From: CAYGJN01 sp964350135
GTDB lineage: Bacteria; Bdellovibrionota; Bacteriovoracia; Bacteriovoracales; Bacteriovoracaceae
NCBI GenBank assembly: GCA_964350135.1
Contig: CAYGJN010000100.1
Location: 1-9,785, forward strand
Direction: 5' to 3'
Length of the DNA: 9,785 nt
Positions 1 through 5,705 of this stretch are shown here, piece after piece; position 1 is the first letter of the stretch; each line of letters begins with the position of its first letter. A model generated the notes under the pieces. It ran no database searches. It was not told the origin of the DNA and saw only the letters and a list, made by a program, of their open reading frames with translations. The position numbers and the translations under genes were made by a program.

Positions 1-1
1 T

Positions 2-646
2 CATATTTTATATGTTTCAGAAGATGATGAAATCCCTGATGTAGAGGGCCTTATTAGTGATGTGAGAGAGTCTCTTTCAATGTTTGTGGGATTGACTGTT
101 CAACAAGTTAACCTGCCGCTCTTGCTGCACAAAACAAGTTCAACCTTGATTCGTCATAAAATTTATCTTCCTCGTGAATGGTTTATTGTTTTTAGAGCAT
201 TAGTTACATTGGATGGAGTAGGGAAAAGCTTGGATATGGATGTCGATATCTATGCATTAATTGAAGAAAATATGACTGATGTTGTAAAAGATGTATTTTC
301 AAAGGAAAGCCTTCTTGAAGAAGGTATTATGGCAGGAAGAGATATTCTAAGCTCAATGAGAACCGTTCCAAGACATTTACGATGGTTTCTAAGAGAGCTT
401 TCAAAAAATAATTACGCCTTTCAAATAATTCACTCAGGTCACGAAAAACCAATTAATGATCTTAAAAACTCTATTATCTTTTTTGGGCATAGCTTGCTTG
501 CTGGCGTCTTCTTGCTAAGTGGTGTTCTCGTTCTCAACAGAGTTGATTCTGGGTTATTTTACAATATTCCTCAGCTCTCATGGATTTTTTGGTCTATTGG
601 ATTCTTTATTCTTCTTTGGGGAATGAGACAGCTTAAAAAAAATTAA
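2..646 (+). CDS. UbiB/AarF (ABC1) family kinase-like protein, C-terminal part
   Basis: The frame is open from the left window edge, so the 5' end of the gene is missing; 214 codons and the stop are visible. A GTG at 62 could be mistaken for a start, but coding continues upstream of it. The segment around 'PREWFIVFRALVTLDGV' followed by 'LDMDVD' is typical of the C-terminal part of ABC1/UbiB atypical kinases ('leG...LdPdfd'). Two hydrophobic stretches, about nt 473-535 and 560-625, are probable membrane helices, matching the C-terminal membrane anchor of UbiB proteins. The family has a protein-kinase-like fold with ATPase activity and in many bacteria supports ubiquinone biosynthesis at the inner membrane. 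The kinase motifs lie outside the window, so activity cannot be judged. The gene ends on TAA in TTAA, which also holds the stop of the convergent acetyltransferase gene, and no terminator is visible between them. Confidence 0.75.
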   Translation, partial: HILYVSEDDEIPDVEGLISDVRESLSMFVGLTVQQVNLPLLLHKTSSTLIRHKIYLPREWFIVFRALVTLDGVGKSLDMDVDIYALIEENMTDVVKDVFSKESLLEEGIMAGRDILSSMRTVPRHLRWFLRELSKNNYAFQIIHSGHEKPINDLKNSIIFFGHSLLAGVFLLSGVLVLNRVDSGLFYNIPQLSWIFWSIGFFILLWGMRQLKKN

Positions 647-1659
647 ATACTTTCAAGTCCTGAAATAAAAAATGATTTAGAAAAATCATGAAATTCTTGC
701 AAGGGGTTTGGTCCCCATAGATACATTAGAAAATCTTTTACTGTAAACTCATACTCATTACCATCAAAAATAATCGTAATATTACTCTTATCAATATTTT
801 TTATAATAATTCTTTCTTGAGTATAGTCTTTAACAAAATCTGAAAAAATTTGAAGATTGCCTATTTTCATAAGAGCAAGGTAGGAGATTTCATACTCTTT
901 AAAATAAGCCTTTTCTGATTCAGGAAGCCAGAAGACCTCATGGGCAAGCTGTTTGTAGATATTGTTAAAATCTAAGCTCTGATCCCATACCAACTCAAAG
1001 ATAACCCCAGGGAGATCTTGTCCTTTGCTCTGAAAATAATAAGCATTAATCTTATCTTTTTTTAAAAGAAAAAGGTCAGAAGATGTAATTTGCTCTATTA
1101 AACTCCAATCAATTGGTGAGCGTTCAAATGAAAAGTATCTTTTCTTGTGCTCATTATAAAGGCCTTGAACTTGTAGTTTCTCATCATCGGAAAGATCTTT
1201 ATATTTAGTCTTAATAAACAGAGAAGAAGTTTCTTGGACTTGCTGCTTACTATGGATAATCCCTCCAGCTAATGAAAAACCAAATTTTTTATAAAGATTG
1301 ACTAAGTCGCTCCATAAAATAAATAAGGTTGTGTCTTTTTCGTACTGGTTTATGACATGTCCTAAAAGAGAGCGAAGAACGCCTTGTCCTTGGAAATCTT
1401 TATGGGTAACAATTCCCCCAAGAAGAGTACAAGTATAGTTTTTAGACATTTCAAACTTCTTTTCTAAAGCGCCTACATGTCCAATTAGTTTTCCATCTTT
1501 TAATGCTATATAAAGATGATCTTGATTACCTTGTAATAACGAAAAAAAATCAACTTTAAATGATTGGGAAGAGTCGTAGTCCAGCTCGCTTTCAATGAGA
1601 GAGATAGTTTCGTCATAAAGATCAGGTCTTTTTCCAAGAGTAGTGATTTCCATATTCAT
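643..1659 (-). CDS. GNAT family N-acetyltransferase with extra C-terminal domain
   Basis: The first ~140 residues form a GNAT fold: 'LYIALKDGKLIGHVGAL' (beta strands 2-3), then 'LLGGIVTHKDFQGQGVLRSLL', a motif-A acetyl-CoA loop of the QGQGVL type seen in Eis-like acetyltransferases (RGRGLLRAL), and 'LYKKFGF', the usual motif B. The remaining ~200 residues are not a standard GNAT domain and I do not recognise them. The substrate is unknown. The start is uncertain. The frame opens at a TTG at 1683 with no Shine-Dalgarno. TTG 1671 has AGGAA just upstream. ATG 1659 and ATG 1653 lie just behind a perfect TATAAT (1666-1661), which would give a leaderless mRNA starting near 1653. I list the first ATG. 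The gene is divergent from flagellin 1 and its stop overlaps that of the upstream UbiB-like gene. Confidence 0.75.
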   Translation of the reverse strand: MNMEITTLGKRPDLYDETISLIESELDYDSSQSFKVDFFSLLQGNQDHLYIALKDGKLIGHVGALEKKFEMSKNYTCTLLGGIVTHKDFQGQGVLRSLLGHVINQYEKDTTLFILWSDLVNLYKKFGFSLAGGIIHSKQQVQETSSLFIKTKYKDLSDDEKLQVQGLYNEHKKRYFSFERSPIDWSLIEQITSSDLFLLKKDKINAYYFQSKGQDLPGVIFELVWDQSLDFNNIYKQLAHEVFWLPESEKAYFKEYEISYLALMKIGNLQIFSDFVKDYTQERIIIKNIDKSNITIIFDGNEYEFTVKDFLMYLWGPNPLQEFHDFSKSFFISGLESI

Positions 1660-1660
1660 T

Positions 1661-1666
1661 ATTATA
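1661..1666 (-). promoter_or_regulatory. Candidate -10 box for the GNAT gene
   Basis: A perfect TATAAT on the - strand ends eight bases before ATG 1653. The -35 at 17 bp is poor (TTAAAG). If used, the transcript would start at or within a base or two of that ATG, which fits the lack of a Shine-Dalgarno before it. Confidence 0.3.
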
Positions 1667-1686
1667 GGCAATTTTTTCCTCAACTT

Positions 1687-1713
1687 TAAGAAATAAACAT
1701 AGTTTCAAGATAA
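1687..1713 (+). promoter_or_regulatory. Candidate sigma-28-type promoter of flagellin 1
   Basis: TAAG (1687-1690), a 15-bp spacer and CAAGATAA (1706-1713) match the flagellar sigma-28 pattern TAAA-N15-GCCGATAA at 3/4 and 5/8 positions with the canonical spacing. The predicted start near 1720 would give a ~97-nt leader carrying all the hairpin elements described below. This is a weak match, supported mainly by being in the right place before a flagellin. Confidence 0.3.
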
Positions 1714-1767
1714 ACATTAAAGAGTCCGAAATGGTAGATGAAGGAACTCTCTATACGCGGGAGATTC

Positions 1768-1792
1768 CCTAGGGATAAGGACTATCTCTAGG
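1768..1792 (+). promoter_or_regulatory. Leader hairpin of flagellin 1 displaying AAGGA in its loop
   Basis: CCTAGGGATA (1768-1777) pairs with TATCTCTAGG (1783-1792): 10 bp with one G-U pair and a five-base loop AGGAC, so ANGGA (AAGGA, 1777-1781) is presented at the loop. The stem ends 11 nt before the Shine-Dalgarno AAGGAGG (1804-1810), which contains a second ANGGA; a third lies at 1741-1745. A GGA-loop hairpin plus a second site on the Shine-Dalgarno is the known layout of CsrA targets such as the Bacillus hag leader. CsrA binding here is inference. Confidence 0.55.
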
Positions 1793-1816
1793 TCCATGTT
1801 ATCAAGGAGGATTACT

Positions 1817-2665
1817 ATGGGACTTCGGATAAACACGAATGTCGCGTCAATCAATGCGCAAAGGAACTTGCGATTGACTAAACTGGCATTAGATAGAAGT
1901 TTAGAAAAACTTTCATCTGGTACCAGAATCAATCGAGCAGGTGACGATGCAGCGGGATTGGCAATTTCAGAAAACCTTAAGGCCCAAATTAGAGGTCTGA
2001 AACAGTCAAAAAGAAATGCTCAGGATGGTGTCTCTTTGGTTCAGATTGCAGAAGGTGCCCTTGCGGAAGTATCAAACATCCTTATTCGTCTTCGAGAGCT
2101 AGCGGTACAAGCAGCATCAGACACTATCGGGCCAACGGAAAGAAAATTTCTTAACGTTGAATTCGAACAGTTAACGTCTGAAATTGATCGTATTGCAACT
2201 TCGACGGAGTTTAACCGAGTACCACTACTTAATGGTACAGGTGCAGTTTTCGACATCCAGATTGGAACAAGAAATGATCCTATCGCTGATAGATTAACTT
2301 TCGACGCATCTAGCGCGGACGTTAATGTTGCAGCATTAGGTCTGAACCTTGCTTCGGTTGCGGATAAGATTTCAGCGCAAAACTCGCTGTCTGCTATCGA
2401 CCAGGCGATTATTTCTGTGTCCGGTATTAGAGCTGACTTTGGTGCTCTTCAGAACAGGCTACAGTCGACCACCAATAATATTGATGTGTCTATTGAAAAC
2501 CTAAGTTCTGCAAACTCTAGGGTTCGGGATACTGACGTTGCTAGTGAAACGGCAGAACTGACACGAAATAATATACTTGTTCAAGCTGGAACATCTGTGC
2601 TCGCACAGGCGAATCAGTCTACGACAAGTGCACTTACTCTTATTAACTCTGCTTCTCAAATTTAA
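1817..2665 (+). CDS. fliC: Flagellin 1 (282 aa, D0-D1 only)
   Basis: Structural protein of the flagellar filament, exported by the flagellar type III system. The N-terminal D0/D1 helices are canonical: 'MGLRINTNVASINAQRNL', then 'LEKLSSGTRINRAGDDAAGLAISE', and 'IRLRELAVQAASDT' near residue 95. The C-terminal D1/D0 has 'LGALQNRLQSTT'-type sequence (here 'FGALQNRLQST') and 'ENLSSANSRVRDTDVASETAELTRNNILVQAG'. At 282 aa it lacks the variable D2/D3 domains, giving a short filament subunit. ATG 1817 is chosen because AAGGAGG lies six bases upstream; an in-frame ATG at 1796 has no ribosome site and would add residues before the conserved MGLRINTN. The extreme C-terminus reads 'QANQSTTSALTLINSASQI' where most flagellins have 'QANQ-PQ-ALSLL', so the usual Pro-Gln is missing and there is a short extension. 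The second flagellin gene follows 205 bp later with its own leader. Confidence 0.97.
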   Translation: MGLRINTNVASINAQRNLRLTKLALDRSLEKLSSGTRINRAGDDAAGLAISENLKAQIRGLKQSKRNAQDGVSLVQIAEGALAEVSNILIRLRELAVQAASDTIGPTERKFLNVEFEQLTSEIDRIATSTEFNRVPLLNGTGAVFDIQIGTRNDPIADRLTFDASSADVNVAALGLNLASVADKISAQNSLSAIDQAIISVSGIRADFGALQNRLQSTTNNIDVSIENLSSANSRVRDTDVASETAELTRNNILVQAGTSVLAQANQSTTSALTLINSASQI

Positions 2666-2693
2666 GAAGTACTTAGTTAATAAACAGTAGGGG

Positions 2694-2764
2694 CACAGAC
2701 TTAAACTAACCTGCGACCATTTGCGAGCAATTGCAGATGTTATGCGTAGATAGCTCAGTCTGTG
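2694..2764. other. Structured intergenic element between the flagellin genes
   Basis: CACAGACT (2694-2701) and AGTCTGTG (2757-2764) are a perfect 8-bp inverted repeat around 55 bases that hold smaller pairings, for example CTGC (2711-2714) with GCAG (2733-2736). It begins 28 bp after the flagellin 1 stop. It could be a 3'-UTR structure, a Rho-independent-like end lacking an adjacent T-run, or a small RNA. The strand cannot be decided from pairing alone. The following 2775-2815 stretch is very AT-rich and resembles an UP element before the flagellin 2 promoter. Confidence 0.35.
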
Positions 2765-2813
2765 GATTTAGGGCAATTAGAATTTTAGGTGTTTAGAATA
2801 TTAATTTTTTTGT

Positions 2814-2838
2814 TAAACAGGAAGTTTGACGTGCATAA
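2814..2838 (+). promoter_or_regulatory. Candidate sigma-28-like promoter of flagellin 2
   Basis: TAAA (2814-2817) is followed after 13 bp by GTGCATAA (2831-2838), 5/8 to GCCGATAA but two bases short of the usual spacing. The next best reading, GCATAACG at 15 bp, matches less well. AT-rich sequence lies directly upstream. No convincing sigma-70 alternative was found. Confidence 0.25.
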
Positions 2839-2869
2839 CGACAGGACGTTGTTAGACAAGGAGTCTAAC
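2837..2869 (+). promoter_or_regulatory. Twin GGA-loop hairpins over the flagellin 2 ribosome binding site
   Basis: GTTAGAC (2851-2857) and GTCTAAC (2863-2869) form a perfect 7-bp stem whose whole loop is AAGGA (2858-2862), the Shine-Dalgarno of the gene; the stem ends one base before ATG 2871. Immediately upstream AACG (2837-2840) pairs with CGTT (2847-2850) around the loop ACAGGA. Presenting GGA in small loops, one of them the ribosome site, is what CsrA/RsmA recognises. The hairpin alone could also limit translation. Confidence 0.6.
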
Positions 2870-2870
2870 T

Positions 2871-3704
2871 ATGGGTCTTAGAATAAATACGAACGTTCCG
2901 TCTCTTTCGGCGCAACGATCGTTAAGTCAAACAAACAACAGATTAGATAGTAACCTGAGAAAGTTGGCCTCAGGAAAGAGAATTACACGGGCCGGGGATG
3001 ATGCTGCCGGACTAGCGATAAGTGAAAAACTTCGTGCTGGGATTAGAAGTTTAAGACAAGCAAAGCGTAACGCTAACGATGGAATTTCACTTGTTCAAAC
3101 AGCTGAAGGTGCTCTAGGAGAAATATCAAACATGATAATTCGTCTAAGAGAACTGGCCGTGCAAGCTTCTTCTGATACTGTAGGTGTTACTGAAAGAAGT
3201 TTTAGTGATATCGAGTTTCAGAAGCTGAAAGAAGAAATTGATCGAATTGCAAATTCTACGGATTTCAATGGGATCAAGCTTCTAAATGGTTCGGGCGGAG
3301 CTTTAGAGTTCCAAATTGGTATAGGTAATGATCCTATTCTTGATAGGATTACTTATGATACCACTGCCTCCGATGCTTCACTTTTGGGTCTTGGACTAGG
3401 GACTCAATCGGTAGCGACGAAGGAAGGAGCTCAAGGAAGTCTGAAGGCTTTGGATGACTCTCTTGTACGTGTCAACGGTGTTAGAGCGAATTTAGGTGCG
3501 ATACAAAACAGACTAACTTCGACGGTGAATAACCTTGGAGTGAGTGATGAAAACCTATCGGCCGCTAATTCGCGAATTAGGGATGTAGATGTTGCAAGTG
3601 AAACAGCAGACCTCACGAAGAATACAATTCTTCAAAAAGCTGGGACAGCAGTGCTTTCACAAGCAAACACCATTCCGCAAATTGCTTTAAGCCTTATTTC
3701 GTAG
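2871..3704 (+). CDS. fliC: Flagellin 2 (277 aa, D0-D1 only)
   Basis: Second filament subunit, clearly a paralogue of flagellin 1. It shares 'MGLRINTNVPSLSAQRSL', 'LASGKRITRAGDDAAGLAISE', 'IRLRELAVQASSDT' and 'ENLSAANSRIRDVDVASETADLTKNTIL'. It has only the conserved terminal domains, no D2/D3. Its C-terminus 'QANTIPQIALSLIS' keeps the normal Pro-Gln and ends without the extension seen in flagellin 1. ATG 2871 lies seven bases after AAGGAG (2858-2863), which sits in a hairpin loop. The separate leader and the intergenic gap suggest independent regulation rather than a simple two-gene operon. A hairpin terminator follows. Paralogous flagellins often occupy different parts of one filament; which part this one fills cannot be told from sequence. 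Confidence 0.97.
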   Translation: MGLRINTNVPSLSAQRSLSQTNNRLDSNLRKLASGKRITRAGDDAAGLAISEKLRAGIRSLRQAKRNANDGISLVQTAEGALGEISNMIIRLRELAVQASSDTVGVTERSFSDIEFQKLKEEIDRIANSTDFNGIKLLNGSGGALEFQIGIGNDPILDRITYDTTASDASLLGLGLGTQSVATKEGAQGSLKALDDSLVRVNGVRANLGAIQNRLTSTVNNLGVSDENLSAANSRIRDVDVASETADLTKNTILQKAGTAVLSQANTIPQIALSLIS

Positions 3705-3725
3705 ACTAGTTAAACATAACTGCGC

Positions 3726-3751
3726 ACCCTTGCTCTGAATGGAGCAAGGGT
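3726..3751 (+). terminator. Hairpin terminator after flagellin 2
   Basis: ACCCTTGCTC (3726-3735) pairs perfectly with GAGCAAGGGT (3742-3751) around a six-base loop TGAATG. The tail TATATTCTATT is T-rich but not a clean T-run. It lies 22 bp after the stop codon and just before the next gene, so it should insulate that gene from strong flagellin transcription. Confidence 0.6.
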
Positions 3752-3758
3752 ATATTCT
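3730..3758 (+). promoter_or_regulatory. Weak candidate promoter for the SDR gene
   Basis: TTGCTC (3730-3735), a 17-bp spacer and TATTCT (3753-3758) place the predicted start at about 3765, the A of the ATG. There is no Shine-Dalgarno there. The box overlaps the terminator hairpin, and each hexamer matches only 3-4 of 6 positions. Confidence 0.2.
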
Positions 3759-3764
3759 ATTAAC

Positions 3765-4787
3765 ATGTCAGAAGAAGAAAATGCAGGAGATTCAGCTGAT
3801 CACAAGCTTGATCTAAAACCTAAAAAAACCATATTTATTTTTGGGATCTCATCTTTTTTGGGATCAAATATAGCAGAGTTTTTGAAAAAAGACTTTAGAG
3901 TTATTGGTACCTATAATGACAACCCAGTAAAGATCCCTGGTGTTCTTACTTTTGCTCTTGATATCTCAAATAGAGATGCTATTCAGTTAGTTCTCTATAC
4001 TTTTAAACCTGATATAACTCTTTATTGTATAGGATTAACATCGTTACAAAACTGCAATGACCATGAAAAATTAGCAGATGCCCTTAATACAACGGGGTTA
4101 TTTAATGTTGCTAGTTATACAGAAAGATATAAATCAAGATTAGTGTATTTTTCTTCAGGTCATGTTTTCTCAGGAGAAAAAGTAACTTTTCTTGAAGATG
4201 ATACTCCTCTTGCAAATACGACTTATGGAAAAACTCAAGGTTCAGCAGAGTTTTTTATTCAAAAGACATGCTTAAATTATTTAATATTTAGGTGCTGTAA
4301 GTTTTATGGAAGAAGCATTTTGCCGGGACAGAGTACTTGGTTTGAACATGTTCAAAAATCATTACATGAAGGTGATAGCGTACATGCAGATAATAATATT
4401 CGTTATGGTTTTCTAGATGTGATTTATATAGCGATGATTCTTAAAATTTGCATAGAACAAGATGTTACTAATAGATTATTTCAAATTTGTTCTAGTGATA
4501 TTATGTCTCATTATGAACTAGCAAGAACTTATGCAGAGGTTTTTGCAGATAAAAAAGACAATATCAGTAAGGCCACTTGGAACTTTCCAGAGTTAAGCTC
4601 AAATATTATTCAATCAAGCGCCTCCGATGGTCTAGAGTATCAGCTTGATGTTGAAAATGTTGAAAGCTATCTAAATATTGAAATGCCCGCAATAAAAGAA
4701 AGTATGCAGTTGACTCATTTTCGAATGGGTGGAGATACCAATAAGAAATTTTCTTTGAAGAAGGGATCCGAGATTACTTTTATCTAG
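3765..4787 (+). CDS. RmlD-like extended SDR (NAD-dependent epimerase/reductase family)
   Basis: 340 aa with a Rossmann fold of the dTDP-4-dehydrorhamnose reductase (RmlD)/MAT2B kind. A charged ~20-residue N-terminal tail precedes 'IFIFGISSFLGSNI' (residues 23-36; nucleotide-binding G27..G33 with Ser at the middle Gly). There follow 'LDIS', then 'KPDITLYCIGLT' and 'LVYFSSGHVFSG' (catalytic-serine strand, S130/S131). The active-site tyrosine segment reads 'TTYGKTQGSAE', so Y154 is present but the lysine four residues on is Gln158. Family members normally act on nucleotide sugars, and MAT2B is a non-enzymatic regulatory relative. Position after flagellins could hint at flagellin glycosylation, but that is only suggestion. 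No Shine-Dalgarno precedes ATG 3765. The stop TAG shares CTAG with the stop of the convergent gene. Confidence 0.8.
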   Translation: MSEEENAGDSADHKLDLKPKKTIFIFGISSFLGSNIAEFLKKDFRVIGTYNDNPVKIPGVLTFALDISNRDAIQLVLYTFKPDITLYCIGLTSLQNCNDHEKLADALNTTGLFNVASYTERYKSRLVYFSSGHVFSGEKVTFLEDDTPLANTTYGKTQGSAEFFIQKTCLNYLIFRCCKFYGRSILPGQSTWFEHVQKSLHEGDSVHADNNIRYGFLDVIYIAMILKICIEQDVTNRLFQICSSDIMSHYELARTYAEVFADKKDNISKATWNFPELSSNIIQSSASDGLEYQLDVENVESYLNIEMPAIKESMQLTHFRMGGDTNKKFSLKKGSEITFI

Positions 4788-5314
4788 CGTGCGGAGTATT
4801 TAATAAACTCTGTAGTGTAATGTCTTACAAGTGCATCTAGATCCACAATATCACCTTTAAAGCGCCAAGTGATTTTATTAAAAGGACCAACACTTGCACG
4901 AATTTCATGTGCCATATTTTCAGCAGGAGTTTCTTTATTAAGTCTTGCTGAATAAAGACCGCCTGTATTTGATAAAAAACCAACCGTGATAACATCAAAT
5001 GATCTTCTCGCAAAAACGAGTTTTAAAGAATTTCTAAAAAGCATAAAATCATTAACTGTATTAGAAATTTTGAAAATTTTAATTTGATTACCTTGACCGT
5101 TTGAGCCTCGGTGCTGATTAAAGCGAGTTATATAAACTTCAACAAGGTCACGAATTTTATTCATAACTTCCAATGAAGACTCTTCAAGAATTCTCTCGAT
5201 GTCTAAATGATCGTCGAAATGAACAACGCCAGACTCTTCCATATTCAGCTCATCAAGCGCAAGCTTTTCGATCCATTCAGTTCTAAGTTGTTCAGGCAGG
5301 ATAACTTCATTCAT
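4784..5314 (-). CDS. Conserved-looking protein of unknown function, 176 aa
   Basis: I do not recognise a family. It is a soluble, charged protein with no signal peptide or membrane helix. The N-terminal half is acidic ('LDELNMEESGVVHFDDHLDIERILEESS') and probably helical. The C-terminal half alternates hydrophobic strands with basic residues ('IKIFKISN', 'LKLVFARRSFDVITVGF', 'KITWRFKGDIVDLDALVRHY') and could be a small alpha/beta domain. It reads as a real gene: consistent coding over 176 codons in a stretch otherwise free of strong frames, a good upstream promoter, and a tight convergent fit with the SDR gene (overlapping stops in CTAG). No Shine-Dalgarno precedes the ATG; the promoter position predicts a leaderless mRNA. 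It lies directly downstream of the proposed 6S-like RNA on the same strand. Confidence 0.7.
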   Translation of the reverse strand: MNEVILPEQLRTEWIEKLALDELNMEESGVVHFDDHLDIERILEESSLEVMNKIRDLVEVYITRFNQHRGSNGQGNQIKIFKISNTVNDFMLFRNSLKLVFARRSFDVITVGFLSNTGGLYSARLNKETPAENMAHEIRASVGPFNKITWRFKGDIVDLDALVRHYTTEFIKYSAR

Positions 5315-5321
5315 AACAATA

Positions 5322-5350
5322 ATGATCTGACTTTGGTACTAAAGTGTCAA
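5322..5350 (-). promoter_or_regulatory. Promoter of the 176-aa protein, placed for a leaderless mRNA
   Basis: On the - strand, a perfect TTGACA (5350-5345) is followed after 17 bp by GATCAT (5327-5322; 4/6 to TATAAT). The ATG starts eight bases after the -10, so transcription would begin at or next to the start codon. Confidence 0.5.
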
Positions 5351-5385
5351 TTCTTGATGATTATAGAGACTTTTAAGAAGGATTT

Positions 5386-5588
5386 AAAAATGGGCCAAAA
5401 AACGCCAAGCTGAAACCTATTTCGCGCCCCTTTCCGTACAAGGGGGCGCTATTAATAATCACTTTAGGCTTCCCACTTATCAAGCTCCAATCGGGACTTG
5501 GCGGGCCTGCTCACTGTGACCAGGGACAGCTCCCAAAATAAACGTTGTAGGGCGAAACAGTTTGTTACCTGACAACTTTTTGGGCCCA
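5386..5588 (-). ncRNA. ssrS: Structured ~200-nt RNA, probable 6S RNA
   Basis: This GC-rich island in an AT-rich intergenic region has no credible coding frame. Read on the - strand, TGGGCC(C)AAAAA at the 5' end (5588-5577) pairs with TTTTTGGCCCA at the 3' end (5401-5391), an 11-bp closing stem with one bulged C, followed directly by TTTTT (5390-5386). Inside, CTGTTTCGC (5560-5552) pairs with GCGAAATAG (5425-5417). An apical hairpin pairs CAAGTCC (5500-5494) with GGA-G-CTTG (5488-5481), and a GC-rich hairpin lies at 5449-5424. The stretch GTGGGAAGCCTAAAG (5476-5462) resembles the conserved GAGAAGCCTTAAA of E. coli 6S RNA. Length, closed ends, internal bubble and a following hairpin fit 6S RNA, which binds the sigma-70 holoenzyme and damps transcription in stationary phase. 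Against it: the apical part looks branched, and two pairings (at 5442/5431 and in GGGAGCTG/CAAGTCCC) are C-A on this strand but U-G on the other. Confidence 0.6.
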
Positions 5589-5594
5589 CACCCA

Positions 5595-5600
5595 ATTATA
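5595..5600 (-). promoter_or_regulatory. -10 box of the structured RNA gene
   Basis: A perfect TATAAT (5600-5595, - strand, preceded by GCTAG) sits seven bases before the first base of the closing stem, where a transcript should begin. The -35 is weak (CTTCCA at 16 bp). Confidence 0.5.
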
Positions 5601-5705
5601 CTAGCTCCTGGGTTTTTGGAAGAGTTTTTCTTTTGAATATCATTATATGTCTATGATTTTAGATACTTATAGCTGTCAAGAAGGGAAATCATGGATTTTA
5701 GCAGT

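Noticed and set aside
1796..1816. In-frame ATG seven codons upstream of flagellin 1
   Set aside because: No ribosome site precedes it, and the conserved flagellin N-terminus begins at ATG 1817 behind AAGGAGG.
2744..2770. TAGCTCAGT resembling a tRNA D-arm
   Set aside because: There is no matching GAGC for the D-stem, no anticodon arm, no T-arm GGTTCGA-type sequence and no acceptor pairing, so it is not a tRNA.
1717..3616. Open frames on the - strand inside the flagellin genes (e.g. 1717-1932, 2041-2256, 3431-3616)
   Set aside because: Shadows of strongly coding flagellin sequence, with no ribosome sites and low-complexity Ser/Arg-rich products.
5390..5413. Tiny + strand ORF (seven codons) with a good AAGAAGGA site
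   Set aside because: It lies in the closing stem and 3' end of the proposed structured RNA on the opposite strand, and the G/A-rich site is the complement of that RNA's downstream T/C sequence. No promoter for it was found.
5424..5449. GC-rich 10-bp hairpin as a stand-alone terminator
   Set aside because: No T-run follows on either strand and no gene ends there; it is better explained as an internal hairpin of the structured RNA.
5590..5617. ACCCA...TGGGT followed by TTTTT, a terminator-like hairpin on the + strand
   Set aside because: Only 5 bp with a 14-base loop, no + strand gene upstream to terminate, and it overlaps the - strand TATAAT.
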